NCBI RefSeq assembly: GCF_036577625.1
Contig: NZ_JARBDC010000034.1
Span: 60,257-124,256, forward strand
Origin: Paenibacillus_AB sp036577625
Lineage (GTDB): Bacteria; Bacillota; Bacilli; Paenibacillales; NBRC-103111
Direction of reading: 5' to 3'
Length of the DNA stretch: 64,000 bases
The notes below the pieces were generated by a model that saw nothing but the letters and a program-made list of their open reading frames with translations, was not told where the DNA came from and searched no databases. The position numbers and the translations under genes are program-made. Position 1 is the stretch's first letter; the number at the start of each line of letters is the position of its first letter. Shown piece by piece: positions 32,613 through 41,173 of this stretch.

Positions 32613-32648
32613 AAAAGCCGCCGCCTTCCGGAGGCAGCCGGCTCTTCC
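32613..32648. terminator. Bidirectional terminator
   Basis: AAAGCCGCCGCCT-TCCGG-AGGCAGCCGGCT forms a stem with A-rich and T-rich flanks between two convergent genes. Confidence 0.65.
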
Positions 32649-32694
32649 TTGCCGCATGTCGAACGGAGCGGACGGCATGCGGTTTTCGTTTATG

Positions 32695-33042
32695 CTAAAC
32701 GGCTCTCTCTTGAAAAACCAAACGATGCAGCACCGCCTCGCAAATTGCCACGACAACGGAAATGACGAGTATTTCTCCGACCGACAGGCCCCAACTGTAC
32801 ACCATCTCGATCAGGTACAAATACAAAAACGTCAAAATCCCGTCCGCTATGGTCGCGACCGTATTATTGGTATTGCGGAGAATGAGCTGGTCGCCGACAA
32901 AATAAGCGATAATCGTGAGAATGGTAGCGGCTAACGCTGCCGGCCAAAACGTAACATTGGCAAAATACAGAAGCAAAAGCGTGACCACGATCCCGTTCAA
33001 AACCCACTTGATTACAAAATTGACGAGCGTTCGGTTTTCCAT
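32695..33042 (-). CDS. DUF2512 family membrane protein
   Basis: A 115-residue protein with four hydrophobic segments. It begins MENRTLVNFVIKWVLNGIVV and has the conserved block YFVGDQLILRNTNNTVATIA. This pattern is that of the DUF2512 (YndM-like) membrane proteins of Bacillales, whose function is unknown. The ATG at 33042 has GGGAGC upstream. It is monocistronic. Confidence 0.8.
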   Translation of the reverse strand: MENRTLVNFVIKWVLNGIVVTLLLLYFANVTFWPAALAATILTIIAYFVGDQLILRNTNNTVATIADGILTFLYLYLIEMVYSWGLSVGEILVISVVVAICEAVLHRLVFQERAV

Positions 33043-33255
33043 GGGTTCAGCTCCCAACCTAGTGTGAAATAGTATTCGTCGAGCGGTACTATAAACTTTC
33101 CCCAATGAAATGCGATTTATGAATGGAAATGAAGCCCAGCCGCGACCCGATGGCGAAAATATACCTTTCTCCCTTGTCTATTAATCCAAGCCATAGTTAC
33201 CCAGCTTCATATGATGAGAGTGTAGTCCAAGGTTGCGATAAAGGAGCTGGGAACA

Positions 33256-33669
33256 ATGGCTGTCAGTCCTCTTTGCCGTCGATTTGCGAACATACTCGGC
33301 GCTAGAGCGCAAATCATCAACGGCGTTTGCACGGCCTCGAGAGTCCGGAATAACATTAGACCCGTTATTTTGGGCAAACGAAGCCGGTCGTTTCTCGCGA
33401 TCCCCCAGGCGTTTTCATTCGAAAGCATCGGTAGGGACGGGCGCGCGCTGTGCCTTGGAGAGACCGTTATTTTGACGGCCGAAATCAATCCTTTCATTTC
33501 CCGCTTAAGAAGACACAATATCAAAGTTACCGCCCTGCACAATCACTGGCTCTTCGACAAACCGAATCTCTGGTATATCCATTTTGAAAAGAAAGAAAGA
33601 CCGCTCGTTTTCGCCAGAGAAGTTCGCGACGCTTTAAACGTTTTGACGACCCGGATCGTTCGGCCGTAA
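33256..33669 (+). CDS. DUF1259 single-domain protein
   Basis: A 137-residue protein. The C-terminal part, VTALHNHWLFDKPNLWYIHF followed by FAREVRDALNVL, is the characteristic block of DUF1259 (LppY/LpqO-like). Known members often have two such domains and an export signal; this one has a single domain and no clear signal peptide. The ATG at 33256 has AAAGGAG upstream. A hairpin after the stop serves as terminator. Function is unknown; the His-Asn-His block suggests a metal or ligand site (inference). Confidence 0.75.
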   Translation: MAVSPLCRRFANILGARAQIINGVCTASRVRNNIRPVILGKRSRSFLAIPQAFSFESIGRDGRALCLGETVILTAEINPFISRLRRHNIKVTALHNHWLFDKPNLWYIHFEKKERPLVFAREVRDALNVLTTRIVRP

Positions 33670-33690
33670 TCCGAAATTTGTGCAATTGCG

Positions 33691-33722
33691 AAAAATCCCC
33701 GTCCAATCGGACGGGGACTTTG
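33691..33722. terminator. Bidirectional terminator
   Basis: CCCCGTCC-AATC-GGACGGGG has ATTTTT on the minus side, after the tRNA, and ACTTTG on the plus side, after the DUF1259 gene. Confidence 0.8.
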
Positions 33723-33787
33723 TCGTTCCAAATTAAAAACGCACCCCCTCGATCTCGAGAAAGCGCGTTGTTACCGGGTTAGGGTGA

Positions 33788-33860
<73 letters not shown>

Positions 33861-33886
33861 GTGCTTGTTTGGTTCGCACTTAATAT

Positions 33887-33914
33887 ATAATACTCATTTT
33901 TCGCTAAATGTCAA
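33887..33914 (-). promoter_or_regulatory. Promoter of tRNA-Thr
   Basis: On the minus strand TTGACA (33909-33914) and TATTAT (33887-33892) are separated by 16 bp. They lie 27-54 bp upstream of the tRNA 5' end. Confidence 0.75.
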
Positions 33915-34079
33915 CACGTTATCGTCATTTTTTTTGATCGGCTTCGACAAGGCGGTATGGCAAGTTTCGGAGTCGTATTGGCTAGCGGTCCGATATCGTT
34001 TATGATAACGGTATATCGAAACGCTTTCACCGGTGATCGGCGGGATACGGCGTAAACGGCAAAAGGGCTGGTGAACGAC

Positions 34080-36389
34080 ATGTTCGGACAACATATCCCA
34101 TTATTGGGCAAACTTCCGTTTCAGCGGAAGCTGCTGATCACCTCGATCGTGCTCAGCGTGCTGCCCGTGCTGCTGCTCGGCAGCGCCGCCTCGTACGTCG
34201 CCTCGTCCAGCATTCAGGACGAGGTCAACGCGAAGCATGAAGCGACGCTTCGCCAAATCGAGCTGCAGGTCGACTCGCTGCTGAAGCGTCTCGACTACAT
34301 GTCGATCCAGATCGCGGGGGACGTAACGATCGAGAAGTCGGTCCGTCTCGGCATTTCGATGGACGACCGCGAGAAGCTGGAAACGACGCTCGATATGGTC
34401 AACACGCTTCGCAAATACCGCACCGTGTCGGATTTGCCGTTTAACGTGCATTTGGTCTACGGCCGGTTCGACACCGTTTACTCCACCTTGTACGGAATGC
34501 TGTCGAAAAACGATTTCCCGTATTACGAGGCGCTCCGGCAATATGAGCCGAAATTTACCGGCTCCTTGTTTTTGCCGTCGAATACGTATCCGAATCAGAG
34601 CGATTTTTTGATCGTGCGGCCGATCGGCAGCTCGTCGACCGTGGACGGCGTTCTGTTTCTGGAAGCCGATCCGACGCGGCTGTACGAGCTGCTGCAATCG
34701 GTGCAGATGGGCGGGGACAGTCAGTTGCTCGTCGTAAACGATTCCGGCCGAATCGTGCTGAGCCGGCAGCCGCAAGAAATCGGCACGACGCTCCCCGCCC
34801 CGTTCGCCAAACGGCTGGCGCAGACGTCGCCCGCATCGCCGAACGACGCGGTCGCGTACGGCGACGAACAATATCATGTATCCGTTCACCGGTCCGGCTA
34901 TAACGACTGGACGTACGTCATCATTGCGCCGCAGGGCGAATTGACGGCGAAAGCGAGCCTGATCAAAAAAGTCACTTGGCTGATCGCCGGCTGCCTCGCG
35001 CTGCTGTGGGGGTTGATCGCCCTGCTCGCTTCGAAACGGCTGTATACCCCGATCCGGACGCTGCTCCTGAAGCTGCCGAGCCGGGCGAAGCCGTCCCAGG
35101 ACGGGTTGCAGCAGCTCGACGCCTTCATGCAGCAGGTGATCGACACGAACCGGCGGCTGGACAGCGAGCTTCGGGAGCAGGCGCCGCAGCTGCGGGAAAA
35201 TATGCTGATCAAGCTGCTGCAGGGCGAATGGAACGAATCCGAATTCGCGCTCAAGGCCAAGCAGTACGAGTTGCCGCTGCAGCAAAAATCGAGCTTCGTC
35301 GTCTGCCTGTTCGAAGTGGACGCGTTCGCGGAATTCCGCGCCAGCTACGTGGGCAAAGACCGGTCGCTCATGATGTACGCCTTGACGAAGCTGATCGCGG
35401 AAGCGGCCGCGGGTCCGTTCGCCTCGGTAACGGTGTCGCCTTCGGTCGGGCAGGTCGCGCTGATCGTCGGCGCGGAGCAGCCGGACGACGCGTTTGCCGG
35501 CCAAGTCGAGCAGCTGTCCGGACGGATTCGCCGTCAAGCGAAGGAGCTGTTCCGGTTTTCGCTGACCGCCGGCGTCAGCCGCGCCCGGCCGAAATACCGC
35601 GGCATTCACGAGAGCTACATGGAGGCGGCCGAACTGCTCAGCTTCCGCCATTTGCTCGGGAGCGACTTGACGATCGGCCATCGGGCGATCGAGTCGATGG
35701 ATACGCTCAAGCTGTCGGCGCGCAATTTGATCAAACGGCAGAAGACGATCGTCAAAATGATCGCCGAAGGCGACATGGGCGGCGTCAATGCCGAATTCGA
35801 CGAGATGATCCGCGACATTCCGCACCATTTGACCGGGTTCAAGCCGGTGACGGGCATTTTCACCAATTTGATCGCGGAAATCGACCACCTGCTGGAACAG
35901 CTCGGCTTCGAGCTGCAGTCGATGTTTGCGTACAATGTGTACGCCCGCGTGAACGAGCTGGAGTCGCTCGAAAAGATGCGGGATTGGTTCAAGCATCAAT
36001 TTTTTCCGGCGTTCGCAAAGCATTACGAAACATTGACCGTTCCGAACCAAACGAAAATCGTGCAGCAGGTCGTCGATTACATTATGAACGGCACCGAAGG
36101 CGATCTGTCGCTGCAGGAAGCGGCTTCCCGGTTCGGACTGTCGCCGTCCCAGCTGAGCCGGATGTTCAAGGAAGAGATGAACGTCAACTTTTTGGACTAC
36201 TGCATCGAGGTGCGCATGTCGCGGGCGAAGGAATGGCTCGCCCATTCCGATATGCCGATCAAGCAAATCGCCGACCGTCTGCGGTATACGACGGCGCAAA
36301 ACTTTTCCCGGGCGTTCAAGCAAACGACGGGAATGTCGCCGGGCCAATACCGGGATTCCGTTCGCCGGCACACCGACGGATTCGCTTAA
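34080..36389 (+). CDS. Membrane-bound AraC/YesN-type sensor regulator
   Basis: A protein of about 769 residues. A transmembrane helix at about 15-40 (LLITSIVLSVLPVLLLGSAA) is followed by an extracellular Cache-like sensor domain to about residue 295 and a second helix (VTWLIAGCLALLWGLIALLA). The cytoplasmic part ends in an AraC DNA-binding domain at about 665-765 (LQEAASRFGLSPSQLSRMFK; PIKQIADRLRYTTAQNFSRA). Such one-protein sensors control adjacent lpl-type sugar importers in Paenibacillus. The ATG at 34080 is used; a GTG at 34071 is an alternative. Direct repeats upstream of the next operon are its likely targets (inference). Confidence 0.9.
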   Translation: MFGQHIPLLGKLPFQRKLLITSIVLSVLPVLLLGSAASYVASSSIQDEVNAKHEATLRQIELQVDSLLKRLDYMSIQIAGDVTIEKSVRLGISMDDREKLETTLDMVNTLRKYRTVSDLPFNVHLVYGRFDTVYSTLYGMLSKNDFPYYEALRQYEPKFTGSLFLPSNTYPNQSDFLIVRPIGSSSTVDGVLFLEADPTRLYELLQSVQMGGDSQLLVVNDSGRIVLSRQPQEIGTTLPAPFAKRLAQTSPASPNDAVAYGDEQYHVSVHRSGYNDWTYVIIAPQGELTAKASLIKKVTWLIAGCLALLWGLIALLASKRLYTPIRTLLLKLPSRAKPSQDGLQQLDAFMQQVIDTNRRLDSELREQAPQLRENMLIKLLQGEWNESEFALKAKQYELPLQQKSSFVVCLFEVDAFAEFRASYVGKDRSLMMYALTKLIAEAAAGPFASVTVSPSVGQVALIVGAEQPDDAFAGQVEQLSGRIRRQAKELFRFSLTAGVSRARPKYRGIHESYMEAAELLSFRHLLGSDLTIGHRAIESMDTLKLSARNLIKRQKTIVKMIAEGDMGGVNAEFDEMIRDIPHHLTGFKPVTGIFTNLIAEIDHLLEQLGFELQSMFAYNVYARVNELESLEKMRDWFKHQFFPAFAKHYETLTVPNQTKIVQQVVDYIMNGTEGDLSLQEAASRFGLSPSQLSRMFKEEMNVNFLDYCIEVRMSRAKEWLAHSDMPIKQIADRLRYTTAQNFSRAFKQTTGMSPGQYRDSVRRHTDGFA

Positions 36390-36418
36390 CGCGAATTCGA
36401 GATAAGGAATGCGACCGC

Positions 36419-36450
36419 GGCCTTCGCCTTTTCGGCGAAGGCTTTTTTGC
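36419..36450 (+). terminator. Rho-independent terminator
   Basis: GGCCTTCGCC-TTTTC-GGCGAAGGC is followed by TTTTTT, 30 bp after the stop of the regulator gene. Confidence 0.9.
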
Positions 36451-36478
36451 CGTACGGCGCCCCGGATGCGGACAAGTC

Positions 36479-36562
36479 TCATCTTTTGCAGGGCGTATCA
36501 TCTTTTGCCCGGCGTCTCGAAAAAAGTGATCGTTTACAGGCTGACTCCGTCTCGCCTATGAT
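36479..36562 (+). promoter_or_regulatory. Direct-repeat operator and promoter of lplBCA operon
   Basis: TCATCTTTTGC occurs at 36479-36489 and 36498-36508, 19 bp apart, each followed by a GGCGT element. Tandem direct repeats about two helical turns apart, just upstream of -35, are the usual layout for AraC activators. The promoter is TTTACA (36533-36538), an 18-bp spacer, then TATGAT (36557-36562). The weak -35 fits activator dependence. Confidence 0.6.
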
Positions 36563-36618
36563 GGCGGCAATCGATTCGAGACGATGACCGGTTATACCGG
36601 AAAGGGGGTTCACGCAAA

Positions 36619-37587
36619 TTGAGAACGATTGCAAACCAACAACGGCCCGCATCCCGCGTCCCCGGACCGAAAGGCGGCCTATGGGCCGGCTTGGGGAGAA
36701 AGCTGTGGAAAAGCAGAGTCATGTATTTGTTCGCCTTGCCGGGCACCCTTTACTTCATTTTGTACAAATACGTGCCGCTGCTCGGCTCGGTGATCGCCTT
36801 TCAGGATTACAGCCCGTTTCAAGGCTTTTTGCACAGCGATTGGGTCGGCCTCAAGCATTTCCGGAGCATCTTCGACAACGCCGAAGTCGTGCAGGTGCTC
36901 ATCAATACGCTGACGCTGTCGTTTTTGCAGATCGCCTTCGCTTTTCCCGTTCCGATCGTACTCGCGCTCATGCTGAACGAGGTTCGGCACGAATGGTTCA
37001 AACGGGTCATTCAGTCGCTCGTCTATTTGCCGCACTTTTTATCGTGGGTCGTCGTGATCGGGCTCGTTACCATCTTCCTGCGCAGCGACGGGGTGATCAA
37101 CAGCTTGACGGGGTATCTGTTCGGGGCCGAGCCGATTTTGTATTTGCAGCAGCCGTACTTGTTCAAGCCGCTGATCGTCCTGGAGGTCATCTGGAAAGAA
37201 TCGGGCTGGGGCACGATCGTCTTCCTGGCCGCGCTGGCCGGCGTCAATCCCGAGCTGTACGAAGCGGCGATCGTCGACGGAGCGAACCGGTGGCGGCGCA
37301 TCTGGAACATTACGCTTCCGTCCATCCGCGGCACGATCGTCATTTTGCTCATTTTGCGGCTCGGCACCGTTCTCGACAACGGATTCGAACAAATATTCCT
37401 GATGCTTAATCCGTACGTCAAGCAGGTCGGCGAAGTGCTCGATACGTACGTGTACTACAAAGGCGTCCTGCAATCGGACTTCAGCTTCGCGACCGCGGTC
37501 GGGCTGTTCAAGTCGGTCGTCGGACTCGTGCTGGTCGTGGCGGCCAACAAGCTGGCCAAACGGTTCGGCGAAGACGGAATCTACTAG
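36619..37587 (+). CDS. ABC polysaccharide permease, LplB type
   Basis: A 322-residue permease with six transmembrane helices and the LplB-specific block YKYVPLLGSVIAFQDYSPFQ near residue 55. The EAA loop is EAAIVDGANRWRRIWNITLP at about 215-235. The start is TTG at 36619 with AAAGGGGG upstream. It is the first gene of a three-gene importer operon without its own ATPase; such systems rely on an MsmX-like ATPase encoded elsewhere. Confidence 0.9.
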   Translation: MRTIANQQRPASRVPGPKGGLWAGLGRKLWKSRVMYLFALPGTLYFILYKYVPLLGSVIAFQDYSPFQGFLHSDWVGLKHFRSIFDNAEVVQVLINTLTLSFLQIAFAFPVPIVLALMLNEVRHEWFKRVIQSLVYLPHFLSWVVVIGLVTIFLRSDGVINSLTGYLFGAEPILYLQQPYLFKPLIVLEVIWKESGWGTIVFLAALAGVNPELYEAAIVDGANRWRRIWNITLPSIRGTIVILLILRLGTVLDNGFEQIFLMLNPYVKQVGEVLDTYVYYKGVLQSDFSFATAVGLFKSVVGLVLVVAANKLAKRFGEDGIY

Positions 37588-37641
37588 GCATACCCCCAAA
37601 AAGCGAAGCGTCATACCAAGAAAAGGAGGTGCGCATGCGGC

Positions 37642-38514
37642 ATGGAGCACCGCACATGGCTCGGCCGGGCGGCCGATTGGCTGAACGTCGCCATACTCGC
37701 CCTGATCGCGGCGGCGATGGTCGTCCCGTTTCTGTACATTTTCTCCGTTTCGTTTTCGTCGATGGAGGAATTTTTGCGCAAGGACTTCATTTTCTGGCCC
37801 GAGCATTGGGTGACGGACGCGTACCGGTACATTTTATCGAACGACAAGTTCGTCAAATCGATTTTCGTGACGATTTTGATTACGGCGCTCGGCACGGCGC
37901 TCAATCTGGCGTTTACGTCCACGATGGCTTACGCGCTGTCGAAGCCGTTTTTCGGGCAAAAGCCGCTGCTGTTCATGGTGCTGTTCACGTTTCTGTTCAG
38001 CGCCGGCATTATTCCGACGTACTTGATCGTCAAGGAAACGTTCCTGCTCAATACGATCTGGGCGTTGATCATTCCGGTGCTGATCAGCCCGTGGAATTTG
38101 ATCGTGTTTACGCAGTTTTTCAAAAGCATCCCGGAGGAGCTGAACGAAGCCGCCTTGATCGACGGCGCCGGACCGTTCACCGTATTCGCCCGCATCGTGC
38201 TGCCGCTGTCGAAGCCGGCACTCGCCACGTTCGGCCTGTTTTACGCCGTCATGCATTGGAACTCGTACTTTACCGGCATGCTGTATATAAGCAATCCGAA
38301 CTTATGGCCGATTCAGCTGCTGCTCCGGCAAATCGTCGTCGTCAACGACACGTCGTCGCTCCAGGCCGACCAGCTCGCCAACATCCAGCCTCCGCCCGCG
38401 GAGACGACGCAGATGGCCGCCATTTTGCTGGCGACGGTGCCGATTTTGATCGTCTACCCGTTTCTGCAAAAGCACTTCGCCAAGGGGGTGATGATCGGTT
38501 CGGTCAAAGGGTAA
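37642..38514 (+). CDS. ABC carbohydrate permease, LplC/YtcP type
   Basis: A 290-residue permease with six transmembrane helices. Typical blocks are FLYIFSVSFSSMEEF near the N-terminus and the EAA loop NEAALIDGAGPFTVFARIVL at about 170-190. It ends HFAKGVMIGSVKG, a conserved tail of the LplC group. The ATG at 37642 has AAGGAGG upstream. It pairs with the LplB-type permease 54 bp upstream. Confidence 0.9.
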   Translation: MEHRTWLGRAADWLNVAILALIAAAMVVPFLYIFSVSFSSMEEFLRKDFIFWPEHWVTDAYRYILSNDKFVKSIFVTILITALGTALNLAFTSTMAYALSKPFFGQKPLLFMVLFTFLFSAGIIPTYLIVKETFLLNTIWALIIPVLISPWNLIVFTQFFKSIPEELNEAALIDGAGPFTVFARIVLPLSKPALATFGLFYAVMHWNSYFTGMLYISNPNLWPIQLLLRQIVVVNDTSSLQADQLANIQPPPAETTQMAAILLATVPILIVYPFLQKHFAKGVMIGSVKG

Positions 38515-38594
38515 GCGAACCGTACCGTAAGACGAGATTGATCGAGGGGTTCCGTCTGTAAAAACAAAGCTCATCCATACCGGAGGTGTCCGCC

Positions 38595-40178
38595 ATGAAA
38601 GGAAACACATTCGCCGGCCTCGTCGCCGTAGCCGTCCTGTCCGCCTCGCTCGCCGCCTGCTCCGGCGGCGGCCAAAACGCGGGAGAAACGCCGAAATCCG
38701 GCGACGCGAACGCGCCGAAGACGAACAAAACGTACGACATCAGCTTCCTCAACTTCGCTTATACGATTTTCCCCGATCCGAACGGAAAAGGCGTAGAGGC
38801 GATCAAGCAAAAATTCGGCGCCAACATCAAGTCCCAGTTCGTGCTGCAGTCCGACTATAAAGAGAAGCTGAACGTCATTATGGCGTCGGGCGACATGCCG
38901 GACGTCGTGGCGATCAAAGATTTGGACTCGAACTATTACAAGTGGGCGAGACAAGGCGCTTTCCTGCCGCTCGACGAATACATCGACCAGTACGCGACGC
39001 TCAAAGGCGTGCCGAAGACGATTTACGATCAATTCCGCGTCAACGGCAAAATTTACAGCATCCCGATGTACCAGCCGACGTATACGTTCTCCGGAACGAT
39101 CCGCCAGGACTGGCTCGACAATCTCGGCCTGAAAATGCCGACGAACTACAAGGAGCTGCTGGACGTCGCCATCGCCTTCACGAAAAACGATCCGGACAAA
39201 AACGGCAAAAACGATACGTACGGCTTCGCCCTCGGGGAAAGCATCTCCCCTAACCATGCGATGGGAGCCTATTGGTCCGGCGCCTGGTATCATAAGGACA
39301 AGGACGGCAATTATATGCCGGGCTTGATCGGCCCGGGACGCAAAGAAGTGATCGAGACGCTTACCGCGGCCTACAAGGAAGGCGCCGTCACGAAAGATTT
39401 CGCCGTGCTCAACTGGGCGCAGACGAACAAAGAATTTTACTCCGGCAAAGCGGGCATTTTCATCGGCACGCCGAGCGGGATGGTCGAAGATTATTACACC
39501 GGCCTGCTGAAGGTCGATCCGAAAGCGAAGGTCGCGCCGATCCCGTTCTTCAAAGCTCCGGACGGCTCCCAGGGCAACTTGAAGGGCCGCGGCTTCTTCG
39601 GACTGACGACGCTTTCGGCCAAGCTGAAAAACGATCCGGACAAAGTGAAAAAGATTTTGGAAATACTCGATTACGGCCGCCAGTTCATCCCGCTCGACCA
39701 GCGCACGCCGCAAAACCAGCAGTTCGACTGGATCATGGGCGGAAACGGCGTCGGCTACGACATGGTGAACGGCAAGGCGGTGCCGAAAGCGGGCCAGGAA
39801 TCGAATACGCCGATCCAATACATGCTGCAGCGCCACGAGTTTTGGAAGCCGTGGGCGCCGAGCGACGACGCCAACCAGTTTTCCAAGGCGTCTTACAATT
39901 CGCCGGAAATGCAGGCGTTTATCGCCACGATCGAGCAGATGGAGAAGACGTACAATAAAAACCCGTACGACGATCCGTCCTACCTCGTCTACTCGGAAAC
40001 GCAGGCGTCCAAAGGGACGGAGCTGGACAAATATTTGATCGACGAGCAGACGAAAATGATTTCCGGCCAGCGTCCGATATCCGATTGGGACAAAATGATC
40101 GAGGAATGGAAATCCCGCGGCGGCGCCCAGCTGATGAAGGAAGTGAACGACGGCATCAAAGCCGCCAAAAACCAGTAA
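38595..40178 (+). CDS. Extracellular sugar-binding lipoprotein, LplA type
   Basis: A 527-residue binding protein with lipoprotein signal MKGNTFAGLVAVAVLSASLA followed by the lipobox Cys. LplA-type proteins are longer than ordinary sugar-binding proteins, and this one fits. A calcium-loop-like DPDKNGKNDTYG block is at about residues 200-211. The ATG at 38595 has GGAGG eight bases upstream. It is the third gene of the operon controlled by the upstream membrane AraC sensor. The ligand is probably an oligo- or polysaccharide fragment (family knowledge). Confidence 0.92.
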   Translation: MKGNTFAGLVAVAVLSASLAACSGGGQNAGETPKSGDANAPKTNKTYDISFLNFAYTIFPDPNGKGVEAIKQKFGANIKSQFVLQSDYKEKLNVIMASGDMPDVVAIKDLDSNYYKWARQGAFLPLDEYIDQYATLKGVPKTIYDQFRVNGKIYSIPMYQPTYTFSGTIRQDWLDNLGLKMPTNYKELLDVAIAFTKNDPDKNGKNDTYGFALGESISPNHAMGAYWSGAWYHKDKDGNYMPGLIGPGRKEVIETLTAAYKEGAVTKDFAVLNWAQTNKEFYSGKAGIFIGTPSGMVEDYYTGLLKVDPKAKVAPIPFFKAPDGSQGNLKGRGFFGLTTLSAKLKNDPDKVKKILEILDYGRQFIPLDQRTPQNQQFDWIMGGNGVGYDMVNGKAVPKAGQESNTPIQYMLQRHEFWKPWAPSDDANQFSKASYNSPEMQAFIATIEQMEKTYNKNPYDDPSYLVYSETQASKGTELDKYLIDEQTKMISGQRPISDWDKMIEEWKSRGGAQLMKEVNDGIKAAKNQ

Positions 40179-40195
40179 CGTCCGCAGCCGCCGTC

Positions 40196-40231
40196 GGCGC
40201 CGCGCCGGTTCGAAAGGAGCCGCGCGGCGCC
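40196..40231 (+). terminator. Very GC-rich hairpin after lplA
   Basis: GGCGCCGCGCCGG pairs with GCCGCGCGGCGCC around a short loop that contains GAAAGGA. No T run follows, so it may stabilise the mRNA 3' end or reduce read-through rather than act as a classic terminator. Confidence 0.45.
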
Positions 40232-40324
40232 GCTTGCGTCGCAATGCAAACGTATGTTTCCTTTTTATGGCGGCAAATGGTATACTTGTTGTCAACACGC
40301 ACTCGCGAAAGGGGATTTTCCGTC

Positions 40325-40927
40325 ATGCAGCAGCCTATCGTCCGATGCGGCTGGGTGAACGACAGCCAGCTCTACATCGATTACCACGACCGGGAATGGG
40401 GCGTTCCCGTCCACGACGACAACGCCCTGTTCGAGCGGCTCGTTCTGGAAGGCGCCCAAGCGGGGTTGAGCTGGTATACCATTTTGCGCAAAAGGGAGCA
40501 TTACCGCGAAGCGTTCGACCGGTTCGATCCGGCGAAGGTGGCCGCCTACGACGAGCGGAAAATCGAAGAGCTGATGGGGAATCCGGGAATCGTCCGCAAC
40601 CGGCTGAAAATTCGGTCCGCCGTGCGCAACGCCGTGGCGGTTCTCGACGTGCAGCGGGAGTTCGGCTCCTTCGACGCTTATTTATGGTCGTTCGTCGGCG
40701 GCAGCCCGATCCGCAACAGCTGGAAGCAGCTCGCCGACGTGCCCGCCAAGACGCCGATTTCCGACGCGATGAGCAAAGATTTGAAGAAGCGCGGCTTCTC
40801 GTTCGTCGGCTCGACGATCTGCTACGCCTTGATGCAGGCGACGGGAATGGTGCAGGATCACGTCGTGACGTGCTTCCGCCATCGGGAGCTGGCCGAAGCG
40901 ACGCAGGGGGCGATTGCCAATAATTGA
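40325..40927 (+). CDS. tag: DNA-3-methyladenine glycosylase I
   Basis: A 200-residue base-excision enzyme that removes 3-methyladenine from DNA. The N-terminal RCGWVNDSQLYIDYHDREWG and the catalytic core LVLEGAQAGLSWYTILRKRE are highly characteristic. The zinc-snap ligands are visible as the early Cys and His (RCGW, YHDREWG) and the late His and Cys (QDHVVTCFRH). The ATG at 40325 has AAAGGGG upstream. It is monocistronic, between the lplA-type gene and a riboswitch. Confidence 0.95.
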   Translation: MQQPIVRCGWVNDSQLYIDYHDREWGVPVHDDNALFERLVLEGAQAGLSWYTILRKREHYREAFDRFDPAKVAAYDERKIEELMGNPGIVRNRLKIRSAVRNAVAVLDVQREFGSFDAYLWSFVGGSPIRNSWKQLADVPAKTPISDAMSKDLKKRGFSFVGSTICYALMQATGMVQDHVVTCFRHRELAEATQGAIANN

Positions 40928-40954
40928 GGGTTTTCTCGGTATGCGATTTGTGTT

Positions 40955-41155
40955 AGCCTTCTAAAAGTAGCCGAAACTTCGGTAAATGGAAACGGCTGGA
41001 TAAGCAAGTCGGCCGCTTCCGCTCACAAAGTGCGGGGGATTTTTTTTACGGACAAGCCGTTTAACGACGCTTTCCGTTTCGGGGTGAATCGCGACTTTTC
41101 TCGCGTAGGGCTGTATCCTCAGTCCGAATCCGACAACTAACCTCGTAGGCGAACA
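40955..41155 (+). ncRNA. ydaO/yuaA-type cyclic di-AMP riboswitch
   Basis: The leader contains the conserved blocks GGGGTGAATC (about 41078-41087) and TCCGAATCCGACAACTAACC followed by TCGTAGGCG (about 41124-41152). These are close to the Bacillus ydaO leader. Upstream hairpins (GCCGAAACTTCGGTAAATGG, then CGGCTGGATAAGCAAGTCGG) fit the 5' part of the motif. It ends just before the ribosome binding site of a 3D-domain protein. The ydaO class turns genes off when c-di-AMP is bound. Borders are approximate. Confidence 0.88.
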
Positions 41156-41173
41156 AAAGGAGAGGAATCGCAT

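Noticed and set aside
40955..41155. T-box or SAM riboswitch
   Set aside because: No TGGNACCGCG-type T-box element or SAM-I core is present; the conserved blocks fit the ydaO class.
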